A stretch of 64,000 nt of DNA from Closterium sp. Naga37s-1 (lineage: Eukaryota; Streptophyta; Zygnematophyceae; Desmidiales; Closteriaceae): contig CANJKZ010000915.1 in assembly GCA_947471745.1 (NCBI GenBank), positions 1 through 64,000 of the forward strand, given 5' to 3'. Positions 13,701 to 25,984 of the stretch are shown piece after piece; the stretch's first letter is position 1, and each line of letters opens with the position of its first letter. The notes beneath the pieces are model-generated. The model saw only the letters and a program-made list of their open reading frames with translations, was not told the origin of the DNA and did not search any database. The translations under genes were made by a program, and so were the position numbers.

Positions 13701-15120
13701 GGACCGGTTGGACCAACCGGCCTGTTGGTCCTGTGGACCGGTTGGACCAACCGGCCTGTTGGTCCTGTGGACCGGTTGGACCAACCGGCCAGTTGGTCCT
13801 GTGGACCGGTTGGACCAACCGGCCAGTTGGTCCTGTGGACCGGTTGGACCAACCGGCCAGTTGGTCGTGTGGACCGGTTGGACCAACCGGCGTGTTGGTC
13901 CTGTGGACCGGTTGGACCAACCGGCTAGTTGGTCCTGTGGACCGGTTGGACCAACCGGCCAGTTGGTCCTGTGGACCGGTTGGACCAACCGGCCAGTTGG
14001 TCCTGTGGACCGGTTGGACCAACCGGCTTGTTGGTCCTGTGGACCGGTTGGACCAACAGCCTGTTGGTCCTGTGGACCGGTTGGACCAACCGGCCAGTTG
14101 GTCCTGTGGACCGGTTGGACCAACCGGCCAGTTGGTCCTGTGGACCGGTTGGACCAACCGGCCAGTGGTCCGGTGGACCGGTGGACCAACCGGCCAGTTG
14201 GTCTTGTGGACCGGTTTGGACCAACCGGCCTGTTGGTCCTGTGGACCGGTTGGACCAACCGGCCAGTTGGTCCTGTGGACCGGTTGGACCAACCGGCCAG
14301 TTGGTCCGGTGGACCGGTTGGACCAACCGGCCAGTGGTCCTGCTGGACCGGTTGGACCAACCGGCCTGTTGGTCCTGTGGACCGGTTGGGACCAACCGGC
14401 CAGTTGGTCCTGTGGACCGGTTGGACCAACCCGGCCAGTTGGTCCTGTGGACCGGTTGGACCAATCGGCCAGTTGGTCCTGTGGACCGGTTGGACCAACC
14501 GGCCTGTTGGTCCTGTGGACCGGTTGGACAACCGGCCTGTTGGTCCTGTGGACCGGTTGGACCAACCGGCCTGTTAGTCATGTGGATCGGTTGGACCAAC
14601 CGTCCTGTTGGTCCTGTGGACCGGTAGGACCAACCGGCTAGTTGGTCTTGTGGACCGGTTGGACCAACCGGCCTGTGGTCCCTGTGGACCGGTTGGACCA
14701 ACCGGCCAGTTGGTCCTGGGACCGGTTGGACCCAACGGCTAGTTGGTCCTGTGGACCGGTTTGGACCAACCGGCCTGTTGTCCTGTGGACCGGGTTGGAC
14801 CAACTCGGCCTGTTGGTCCTGTGGACGGTGGACCCAACCGGCCAGTTGGTCCTGTGGACCGGTTGAGACCCAACCGGCCATGTTGGTCCTGTGGACGGTT
14901 GGACCAACCGGCCAGTTGGTCCGGTGGACCGGTTGGACCAACCGGCCAATTGGTCCTGTGGACCGGTTGGACCAACCGGCCTGCTTGGTCCTGTGGACCG
15001 GTTGGACCAACGGCCTGTTGGTCCTGTGGACCGGTTGGACCAACCGGCCAGTTGGTCCTGTGGACCGGTTGGACCAATCGGCCAGTTGGTCCTGTGGACC
15101 GGTTGGACCAACCGGCCGGT

Positions 15121-15380
15121 TAGTCGTGTGGATCGGTTGGACCAACCGTCGTGTTGGTCCTGTGGACCGGTTGGACCAACCGGCTAGTTGGTCTTGTGGA
15201 CCGGTTGGACCACCCGGCCAGTTTGTCCTGTGGACCGGTTGGACCAACTGGCCAGTTGGTCCTGTCGACCGGTTGGACCAACCGGGCTTGTTGGTCCTGT
15301 GGACCGGTTGGACCAACCAGCCTGTTGGTCCTCTGGACCGGTTGGACCAACCGGCTTGTTGGTCCTGTCGACCGGTTGGA
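15121..15380 (+). repeat. Higher-order satellite block, copy 1
   Basis: A run of about eight units carries an ordered set of rare variants: TTAGTCGTG with GATCGG, then CCGTCGTGTTGG, CTAGTTGGTCTTG, CACCCGGCCAGTTTG, CCAACTGG, CTGTCGACC and CCTCTGG. The same variants recur in the same order at 18,559-18,818, differing by one inserted G. This shows that multi-unit blocks, not only single units, have been copied within the array. Confidence 0.85.
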
Positions 15381-15600
15381 CCAACCGGCCAGTTGGTCCT
15401 GTGGACCGGTTGGACCAACCGGCCAGTTGGTCCTGTGGACCGGTTGGACCAACCGGCCAGTTGGTCGTGTGGATCGGTTGGACCAACTGTCCTGTTGGTC
15501 GTGTGGACCGGTTGGACCAACGGCTAGTTGGTCTTGTGACCGCTTTGGACCACCCGGCCAGTTGGTCCTGTGGACCGGTTTGGACCAACCGGCCAGGTTG

Positions 15601-15780
15601 GTCCTCTCGACCGGTGGTCCAACCGGCTTGTTGGTCCTGTGGACCGGTTGGACCAGCCGGGCCTGTGGTCCAATGTAGCGGCCTGTTGGTCCAATGTACC
15701 GGTTTGGACCAACGGCCTGTTGGTCCTGTGGACCGGTTGGACCAACCGGCGAGTTGGTCCTGTGGACCGAGTGAACCAAC
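15601..15780 (+). repeat. Satellite variant block with CCAATGTACC, copy 1
   Basis: This block has CCTCTCGACC, GGACCAGCCGG, CCAATGTACCGG, CGGCGAGTTGG and GACCGAGTGAACC in order. The same order occurs at 20,941-21,100. Copy 1 is about 20 bp longer because the CCAATGTA segment is partly duplicated. Confidence 0.8.
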
Positions 15781-18558
15781 CGGCCAGTTGGTCCTGTGGA
15801 CCGGTTGGACCAACCGGCCAGTTGGTCCTGTGGACCGGTTTGACCAACCGGCCAGTTGGTCGTGTGGATCGGTTGGACCAACCGGCCGGTTGGTCCTGTG
15901 GACCGGTTGGACCAACCGGCCAGTTGGTCCTGTGGACCGGTTGGACCAACCGGCCAGTTGGTCCTGTGGACCGGTTGGACCAACCGGCCGGTTAGTCGTG
16001 TGGATCGGTTGGACCAACCGTCGTGTTGGTCCTGTGGACCGGTTGGACCAACCGGCTAGTTGGTCTTGTGGACCGGTTGGACCACCCGGCCAGTTGGTCC
16101 TGTGGACCGGTTGGACCAACTGGCCAGTTGGTCCTGTCGACCGGTTGGACCAACCGGCTTGTTGGTCCTGTGGACCGGTTGGACCAACCGGCCAGTTGGT
16201 CCTGTGGACCGGTTGGACAAACCAGCTTGTTGGTCCTGTCGACCGGTTGGACCAACCGGCCAGTTGGTCCTGTGGACCGGTTGGACAAACCAGCTTGTTG
16301 GTCTTGTGGACCGGTTGGACCAACCAGCCAGTTGGTCCTGTGGACCGGTTGGACCAACCGGCCAGTTAGTCATGCCGTCCTGTTGGTCCTGTGGACCGGT
16401 AGGACCAACCGGCCAGTTGGTCCTGTGGACCGGTTGGACTAACCGGCCAGTTGGTCCTGAGGACCGGTTGGACCAACCGGCCAGTTGGTCCTGTGGACCG
16501 GTTGGACCAACCGGCCTGTTGGTTCTGTGGACCGGTTGGACCAACCGGCCTATTGGTCCTGTGGACCGGTTGGACCAACCGGCCTGTTGGTCCTGTGGAC
16601 CGGTTGGACCAACCGGCCTGTTGGTCCTGTGGACCGATTGGACCATCCGGCATGTTGGTCCTGTGGACCGGTTGGACCAACCGGACTGTTGGTCCTGTGG
16701 ACCGGTTGGACCAACCGGCCAGTTGGTCCTGTGGACCGGTTGGACCAACCGGCCAGTTCGTCGTGTGGACCGGTTGGACCAACCGGCCTGTTGGTCCTGT
16801 GGACCGGTTGGACCAACTGGCCTGTTGGTCCTGTGGACCGGTTGGACCAACCGGCCAGTTGGTCCTGTGGACCGGTTGGACCAACCGGCTAGTTAGTCCT
16901 GTGGACCGGTTGGACCAACCGGCCAGTTGGTCCGGTGGACCGGTTGGACCAACCGGCCAGTTGGTCCTGTGGACCGGTTGGACCAACCGGCCTGTTGGTC
17001 CTGTGGACCGGTTGGACCAACCGGCCAGTTGGTCCTGTGGACCGGTTGGACCAACCGGCCAGTTGGTCCTGTGGACCGGTTGGACCAACCGGCCTGTTGG
17101 TCCTGTGGACCGGTTGGACCAACCGGCCTGTTGGTCCTGTGGACCGGTTGGACCAACCGGCCTGTTGGTCATGTGGACCGGTTGGACCAACTGGCCAGTT
17201 GGTCCTGTGGACCGGTTGGACCAACCGGCCAGTTGGTCCTGTGGACCGGTTGGACCAACCGGCCTGTTGGTCCTGTGGACCGGTTGGACCAACCGGCCAG
17301 TTGGTCCTGTGGACCGGTTGGACCAACCGGCCAGTTGGTCCGGTGGACCGGTTGGACCAACCGGCCAGTTGGTCCTGTGGACCGGTTGGACCAACCGGCC
17401 TGTTGGTCCTGTGGACCGGTTGGACCAACCGGCCTGTTGGTCCTGTGGACCGGTTGGACCAACCGGCCAGTTGGTCCTGTGGACCGGTTGGACCAACCGG
17501 CCAGTTGGTCCTGTGGACCGGTTGGACCAACCGGCCGGTTAGTCGTGTGGATCGGTTGGACCAACCGGCCAGTTGGTCCTGTGGACCGGTTGGACCAACC
17601 GGCCTGTTGGTCCTGTGGACCGGTTGGACCAACTGGCCTGTTGGTCCTGTGGACCGGTTGGACCAACCGGCCGGTTAGTCGTGTGGATCGGTTGGACCAA
17701 CCGGCCAGTTGGTCCTGTGGACCGGTTGGACCAACCGGCCTGTTGGTCCTGTGGACCGGTTGGACCAACTGGCCTGTTGGTCCTGTGGACCGGTTGGACC
17801 AACCGGCCAGTTGGTCCTGTGGACCGGTTGGACCAACCGGCTAGTTGGTCCTGTGGACCGGTTGGACCAACCGGCCAGTTGGTCCGGTGGACCGGTTGGA
17901 CCAACCGGCCAGTGGTCCTGTGGACCGGTTGGACCAACCGGCCTGTTGGTCCTGTGGACCGGTTGGACCAACCGGCCAGTTGGTCCTGTGGACCGGTTGG
18001 ACCAACCGGCCGGTTAGTCGTGTGGATCGGTTGGACCAACAGGCCAGTTGGTCCTGTGGACCGGTTGGACCAACCGGCCTGTTGGTCCTGTGGACCGGTT
18101 GGACCAACTGGCCTGTTGGTCCTGTGGACCGGTTGGACCAACCGGCCAGTTGGTCCTGTGGACCGGTTGGACCAACCGGCTAGTTGGTCCTGTGGACCGG
18201 TTGGACCAACCGGCCAGTTGGTCCGGTGGACCGGTTGGACCAACCGGCGAGTTGGTCCTGTGGACCGGTTGGACCAACCGGCCTGTTGGTCCTGTGGACC
18301 GGTTGGACCAACCGGCCAGTTGGTCCTGTGGACCGGTTGGACCAACCGGCCAGTTGGTCCGGTGGACCGGTTGGACCAACCGGCCAGTTGGTCCTGTGGA
18401 CCGGTTGGACCAACCGGCCTGTTGGTCCTGTGGACCGGTTGGACCAACCGGCCTGTTGGTCCTGTGGACCGGTTGGACCAACCGGCCAGTTGGTCCTGTG
18501 GACCGGTTGGACCAACCGGCCAGTTGGTCCTGTGGACCGGTTGGACCAACCGGCCGGT

Positions 18559-18818
18559 TAGTCGTGTGGATCGGTTGGACCAACCGTCGTGTTGGTCCTG
18601 TGGACCGGTTGGACCAACCGGCTAGTTGGTCTTGTGGACCGGTTGGACCACCCGGCCAGTTTGTCCTGTGGACCGGTTGGACCAACTGGCCAGTTGGTCC
18701 TGTCGACCGGTTGGACCAACCGGCTTGTTGGTCCTGTGGACCGGTTGGACCAACCAGCCTGTTGGTCCTCTGGACCGGTTGGACCAACCGGCTTGTTGGT
18801 CCTGTCGACCGGTTGGAC
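18559..18818 (+). repeat. Higher-order satellite block, copy 2
   Basis: This is the second copy of the variant-bearing block at 15,121-15,380, offset by 3,438 bp (101 units plus 4 bases). Related but edited versions lie near 16,000, 20,463 and 22,790. The 20,463 version lacks the CACCCGG unit. Confidence 0.85.
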
Positions 18819-20940
18819 CAACCGGCTAGTTGGTCCTGTGGACCGGTTGGACCAACCGGCCAGTTGGTCCTGTGGACCGGTTGGACCAACCGGCCAGTTG
18901 GTCATGTGGATCGGTTGGACCAACCGTCCTGTTGGTCCTGTGGACCGGTAGGACCAACCGGCTAGTTGGTCTTGTGGACCGGTTGGACCAACCGGCCTGT
19001 TGGTCCTGTGGACCGGTTGGACCAACCGGCCAGTTGGTCCTGTGGACCGGTTGGACCAACCGGCATGTTGGTCCTGTGGACCGGTTGGACCAACCGGCCT
19101 GTTGGTCCTGTGGACCGGTTGGACCAACCGGCCAGTTGGTCCTGTGGACCGGTTGGACCAACCGGCCAGTTAGTCGTGTGGATCGGTTGGACCAACCGTC
19201 CTGTTGGTCCTGTGGACTGGTAGGACCAACCGGCTAGTTGGTCTTGTGGACCGGTTGGACCAACCGGCCAGTTGGTCCTGTGGACCGGTTGGACCAACCG
19301 GCCAGTTGGTCATGTGGATCGGTTGGACCAACCGTCCTGTTGGTCCTGTGGACCGGTAGGACCAACCGGCTAGTTGGTCTTGTGGACCGGTTGGACCAAC
19401 CGGCCTGTTGGTCCTGTGGACCGGTTGGACCAACCGGCCAGTTGGTCCTGTGGACCGGTTGGACCAACCGGCCAGTTGGTCCTGTGGACCGGTTGGACCA
19501 ACCGGTCTGTTGGTCCTGTGGACCGGTTGGACCAACCGGCCAGTTGGTCCTGTGGACCGGTTGGACCAACCGGCCTGTTGGTCCTGTGGACCGGTTGGAC
19601 CAACCGGCCAGTTGGTCCTGTGGACCGGTTGGACCAACCGGCATGTTGGTCCTGTGGACCGGTTGGACCAACCGGCCAGTTGGTCCTGTGGATCGGTTGG
19701 ACCAACCGGCTAGTTGGTCTTGTGGACCGGTTGGACCACCCGGCTAGTTGGTCCTGTGGACCGGTTGGACGAACTGGCCAGTTGGTCCTGTCGACAGGTT
19801 GGACCAACCAGCTTGTTGGTCCTGTGGATCGGTTGGACCAACCGGCCTGTTGGTCCTGTGGACCGGTTGGACCAACCGGCCAGTTGGTCCTGTGGACCGG
19901 TTGGACCAACCGGCCAGTTGGTCCTGTGGACCGGTTGGACCAACCGGCCAGTTAGTCGTGTGGATCGATTGGACCAACCGTCCTGTTGGTCCTGTGGACC
20001 GGTAGGACCAACCGGCTAGTTGGTCTTGTGGACCGGTTGGACCAACCGGCCTGTTGGTCTTGTGGACCGGTTGGACCAACCGGCCAGTTGGTCCTGTGGA
20101 CCGTTTGGACCAACCGGCCAGTTGGTCCTGTGGACCGGTTGGACCAACCGGCCTGTTGGTCCTGTGGACCGGTTGGACCAACCGGCCAGTTGGTCCTGTG
20201 GACCGGTTGGACCAACCGGCCTGTTGGTCCTGTGGACCGGTTGGACCAACCGGCCAGTTGGTCCTGTGGACCGTTTGGACCAACCGGCATGTTGGTCCTG
20301 TGGACCGGTTGGACCAACCGGCCTGTTGGTCCTGTGGACCGGTTGGACCAACCGGCCAGTTGGTCCTGTGGACCGATTGGACCAACCGGCCTGTTGGTCC
20401 TGTGGACCGGTTGGACCAACCGGCCAGTTGGTCCTGTGGACCGGTTGGACCAACCGGCCGGTTAGTCGTGTGGATCGGTTGGACCAACCGTCGTGTTGGT
20501 CCTGTGGACCGGTTGGACCAACCGGCTAGTTGGTCTTGTGGACCAGTTGGACCAACTGGCCAGTTGGTCCTGTCGACCGGTTGGACCAACCAGCTTGTTG
20601 GTCCTGAGGACCGGTTGGACCAACCAGACTGTTGGTCCTCTGGACCGGTTGGACCAACCGGCCTGTTGGTCCTGTCGACCGGTTGGACCAACCGGCCTGT
20701 TGGTCCTGTGGACCGGTTGGACCAACCGGCGAGTTGGTTCTGTGGACCGGGTGGACCAACCGGCCAGTTTGTCCTGTGGACCGGTTGGACCAACCGGCCA
20801 GTTGGTCGTGTGGATCGGTTGGACCAACTGTCCTGTTGGTCGTGTGGACCGGTTGGACCAACCGGCTAGTTGGTCTTGTGGACCGCTTGGACCACCCGGC
20901 CAGTTGGTCCTGTGGACCGGTTGGACCAACCGGCCAGTTG

Positions 20941-21100
20941 GTCCTCTCGACCGGTTGGTCCAACCGGCTTGTTGGTCCTGTGGACCGGTTGGACCAGCCG
21001 GCCTGTTGGTCCAATGTACCGGTTGGACCAACCGGCCTGTTGGTCCTGTGGACCGGTTGGACCAACCGGCGAGTTGGTCCTGTGGACCGAGTGAACCAAC
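20941..21100 (+). repeat. Satellite variant block with CCAATGTACC, copy 2
   Basis: This repeats the ordered rare variants of 15,601-15,780 without the internal 20-bp duplication. Related partial versions occur near 21,510 and 23,490, where CCAATG is again found with flanking GGATCACCC variants. Confidence 0.8.
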
Positions 21101-24100
21101 CGGCCAGTTGGTCCTGTGGACCGGTTGGACCAACCGGCCAGTTGGTCCTGTGGACCGGTTTGACCAACCGGCCAGTTGGTCGTGTGGATCGTTTGGACCA
21201 ACTGTCCTGTTGGTCCTGTGGACCGGTTGGACCAACCGGCTAGATGATCTTGTGGACCGCTTGGACCACCCGGCCAGTTGGTCCTGTGGACCGGTTGGAC
21301 CAACCGGCCAGTTGGTCCTATCGACCGGTTGGACCAACCGGCTTGTTGGTCCTATCGACTGGTTGGACCAACCAGCCTGTTGGTCCTGTGGACCGGTTGG
21401 ACCAACCGGCTAGTTGGTCCTGTGGACCGGTTGGACCAACCAGCCTGTTGGTCCTCGGGACCGGTTGGATCACCCTGACAATTGATCATATGGACCGGTT
21501 GGACCAGCCGGCCTGTTGGTCCAATGTACCGGTTAGACCAACCGGCCTGTTGGTCGTGTGGACCGGTTAGACCAACCGGCTTGTTGGTCCTGTGGACCAG
21601 TTGGACCAACCGGCCAGTTGGTCTTGTGGACCGGTTTGACCAACCGGCCAGTTGGTCCTGTGGACCGGTTGGACCAATCGGGCCAGTTGGTCCTGTGGAC
21701 CGGTTGGACCAACCCCCTTGTTGGTCCTGTGGACCGGTTGGACCAACCGGCCAGTTGGTCCTGTGGACCGGTTGGACCAACCGACCTGTTCGTCCTTTGG
21801 ACCGGCTGGACCAACCAGCCTGTTGGTCCTGTGGACCGGTTGGACCAACCGGCCAGTTGGTCCTGTGGACCGGTTGGACCAACCAGCCTGTTGGTCCTAT
21901 GGACCGGTTGGACCAACCAACCAGTTGGTCCTGTGGACCAGTTGGACCAGCCGGCCTGTTGGTCCTGTGGACCGGTTGGACCAACCGGCCAGTTGGTCCT
22001 GTGGACCGGTTGGACCAACTAGCCAGTTGGTCGTGTGGACCGGTTGGACCAACCGGCCTGTTGGTCCTGTGGACCGGTTGGACCAACCGGCCAGTTGGTC
22101 CTGTGGACCGGTTGGACCAACCGGCTTGTTGGTCCTGTGGACCGGTTGGACCAACCGGACAATTGGTCCTGTGGACCGATTGGACCAACCGGCCTGTTGG
22201 TCCTTTGGACCGGTTGGACCAACCGGCGAGTTGGTCCTGTGGACCGGGTGGACCAACTGGCGAGTTGGTCCTGTGGACCGGTTGGACCAAACGGCCAGTT
22301 GGTTATGTGGACTGGTTGGACCAACCGGCCAGTTGGTCCTGTGGACCGGTTGGACCAACCGGCCAGTTGGTCCTGTGGACCGGTTTGACCAATCGGCCAG
22401 TTGGTCGTGTGGATTGTTTGGACCAACTGTCCTGTTGGTCCTGTGGACCGGTTGGACCAACCGGCTAGTTGGTCTTGTGGACCGCTTGGACCACCCGGCC
22501 AGTTGGTCCTGTGGACCGGTTGGACCAACCGGCCTGTTGGTCCTGTGGACCGGTTGGACCAACCGGCTAGTTGGTCCTGTGGACCGGTTGGACCAACCGG
22601 CCTGTTGGTCCTCTGGACCGGTTGGATCAACCGGACAGTTGGTCATGTGGACCGGTTGGACCAACCGGCCTGTTGGTCCAATGGACCGGTTGGACCAATC
22701 GGCCTGTTGGTCGTGTGGACCGGTTGGACCAACCGGCCTGTTGGTCCTGTGGACCGGTTGGACCAACCGGCCAGTTAGTCGTGTGGATCGGTTGGACCAA
22801 CCGTCCTGTTGGTCCTGTGGACCGGTTGGACCAACTGGCTAGTTGGTCTTGTGGACCGGTTGGACCACCCGGCCAGTTGGTCCTGTGGACCGGTTGGACC
22901 AACCGGCCAGTTGGTCCTGTCGACCGGTTGGACCAACCGGCTTGTTGGTCCTGTGGACCGGTTGGACCAACCAGCCTGTTGGTCCTCAGGACCGGTTGAA
23001 CCAACCAGCTTGTTGGTCTTGTCGACCGAATGGACCAACCGGCCTGTTGGTCCTGTGGACCGGTTGGACCAACCGGCGAGTTGGTCCTGTGGACCGAGTG
23101 GACCAACCGGCCAGTTGGTCCTGTGGACCGGTTGGACCAACCGGCCAGTTGGTCCTGTGGACCGGTTGGACCAACCTGCCAGTTGGTCGTGTGGATCGGT
23201 TGGACCAACTGTCCTGTTGGTCGTGTGGACCGGTTGGACCAACCGGCTAGTTGGTCTTGTGGACCGCTTGGACCACCCGGCCAGTTGGTCCTGTGGACCG
23301 GTTGGACCAACCGGCCAGTTGGTCCTGTCGACCGGTTGGACCAACCTGCCTGTTGGTCCTGTGGACTAGTTGGACCAACCGGCTAGTTGGTCCTGTGGAC
23401 CGGTTGGACCAACCGGCCTGTTGGTCCTCTGGACCGGTTGGATCACCCGGACCATTGGTCATGTGGACCGGTTGGACCAACCGGCCTGTTGGTCCAATGG
23501 ACCGGTTGGAACAACCGGCCTGTTGGTCGTGTGGACCGGTTAGACGAACCGGCCTGTTGGTCCTGTGGACCGGTTGGACCAACCGGCCAGTTGGTCTTGT
23601 GGACCGGTTTGACCAACCGGCCAGTTGGTCCTGTGGACCGGTTGGACCAACCGGCCAGTTGCTCCTGTGGACCGGTTGGACCAACCCCCTTGTTGGTCCT
23701 GTGGACCGGTTGGAACAACCGGCCAGTTGGTCCTGTGGACCGGTTGGACCAACCGACCTGTTCGTCCTTTGGACCGGTTGGACCAACCGGCCAGTTGGTC
23801 CTGTGGACCGGTTGGACAAACCAGCCTGTTGGTCCTGTGGACCGGTTGGACCAACCAGCCAGTTGGTCCTGTGGACCAGTTGGACCAACCGGCCTGTTGG
23901 TCCTGTGGACCGGTTGGACCAACCGGCCAGTTGGTCCTGTGGACCGGTTGGACCAACCGGCCTGTTGGTCCTGTGGACCGGTTGGACCAACCGGCCTGTT
24001 GGTCCTGTGGACCAGTTGGACCAACCGGCCTGTTGGTCCTGAGGACCGGTTGGACCAACCGGCCAGTTGGTCCTGTGGACCGGTTGGACCAACCGGCCAG

Positions 24101-24393
24101 TTGGTCCTGTGGACCGGTTGGACCAACCGGCTAGTTGGTCCTGTGGACCGGTTGGACCAACCGGCCTGTTGGTCCTCTGGACCGGTTGGATCACCCGGAC
24201 AATTGGTCATGTGGACCGGTTGGACCAACCGGCCTGTTGGTCGTGTGGACCGGTTAGACGAACCGGCCTGTTGGTCCTGTGGACCGGTTGGACCAACCGG
24301 CTAGTTGGTCTTGTGGACCGGTTTGACCAACCGGCCAGTTGGTCCTGTGGACCGGTTGGACCAACCGGCCAGTTGGTCCTGTGGACCGGTTGG

Positions 24394-24640
24394 TTGGACC
24401 AACCGGCCTGTTGGCCCTGTGGACCGGTTCGACCAACTGGCCATTTGGCCCTGTGGACCGGTTGGACCAACCGGGATGTTGGTTCCTGTGGACCGATTGG
24501 ACCAACCGGCCTGTTGGTCCCGTGGACCGGTTGGACCAACCGGCCTGTTGGTCCTGAGGACCGGTTGCCAGTTGGTCCTGTGGACCGGTTGGACCAACCG
24601 GCCAGTTGGTTCTGTGGACCGGTTGGACCAACCGGCCAGT
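24394..24640 (+). repeat. 977-bp higher-order repeat, first marker segment
   Basis: This segment carries TTGGCCCTG, GGTTCGACC, CCATTTGGCCC, CCGGGATGTTGG and a truncated 24-bp unit in which GGTTG joins directly to CCAGTTGG at 24,564. The same set recurs at a rigid offset of 977 bp, which equals 28 full units plus the 24-bp unit and one extra base. Confidence 0.85.
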
Positions 24641-25370
24641 TGGTCCTGTGGACCGGTTGGACCAACCGGCCTGTTGGTCCTGTGGACCGGTTGGACCAAC
24701 CGGCCAGTTGGTCCTGTAGACCGGTTGGACCAACCGGCCTATTGGTCCAATGGACCGGTTGGACCCACCGGCCAGTTCGTCTTATGGACCGGTTGGACCA
24801 ACCGGCCTGTTGGTCCTGTGGACCGTTTGGACCAACCGGCCTGTTGGTCCTGTGGACCGGTTGGACCAACCGACCAGTTGGTTCTGTGGACCGGTTGGAC
24901 CAACCGGCCTGTTGGTCCTGTGGACCGGTTGGACCAACCGGCTTGTTGGTCCTGTGGACCGGTTGGACCAACCGGCCTGTTGGTCCTGTGGACCGGTTGG
25001 ACCAACCGGCCAGGTGGTCCAGTGGACCGGTTGGACCAACCGGCCAGTTGGTCCTGTGGACCGGTTGGGCGAACCGGCCAGTTGGTCCTGTGGACCAGTT
25101 GGACCAACCGGCCTGTTGGTCTTGTGGACCGGTTGGACCAACCGGCCAGTTGGTACTGTGGACCGGTTGGACCAACCAACCTGTTGGTCGTCTGGACCGG
25201 TTGGACCAACCGGCCTGTTGGTCATGTGGACCGGTTGGACCAACCGGCCAGTTGGTCGTGTGGACCGGTTGGACCAACCGGCCTTTGTGTCGTGTGGACC
25301 TATTGGACCAACCGGCCTGTTGGTCCTGTGGACCGGTTGGACCAACCGGCCTGTTGGTCCTGTGGACTGG

Positions 25371-25617
25371 TTGGACCAACCGGCCTGTTGGCCCCGTGGA
25401 CCGGTTCGACCAACTGGCCATTTGGCCCTGTGGACCGGTTGGACCAACCGGGATGTTGGTTCGTGTGGACCGATTGGACCAACCGACCTGTTGGTCCCGT
25501 GGACCGGTTGGACCAACCGGCCTGTTGGTCTTGTGGACCGGTTGCCAGTTGGTCCTGTGGACCGGTTGGACCAACCGGCCAGTTGGTTCTGTGGACCGGT
25601 TGGACCAACCGGCCAGT
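25371..25617 (+). repeat. 977-bp higher-order repeat, second marker segment
   Basis: This copy has the same ordered variants as 24,394-24,640, including the truncated unit at 25,541. A few substitutions separate the copies, such as TTCGTG for TTCCTG. It is the last recognisable higher-order block before the array edge. Confidence 0.85.
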
Positions 25618-25984
25618 TGGTCCTGTGGACCGGTTGGACCAACCGGCCAGTTGGTCCTGTGGACCGGTTTGACCAAACGGCCAGTTGGTCCTGTGGACCG
25701 GTTGGACCAACCGGCCAGTTGGTCCTGTGGACCGGTTGGACCAACCGGCCAGTTGGTCCTGTGGACCGGTTGGACCAACCGGCCAGTTGGTCCTGTGGAC
25801 CGGTTGGACCAACCGGCCAGTTGGTCCTGTGGACCGGTTGGACCAACCGGCCAGTTGGTCCTGTGGACCGGTTGGACCAACCGGCCAGTTGGTCCTGTGG
25901 ACCGGTTGGACCAACCGGCCAGTTGGTCCTGTGGACCGGTTGGACCAACCGGCCTGTTGGTCCTGTGGACCAGTTGGACCAACC

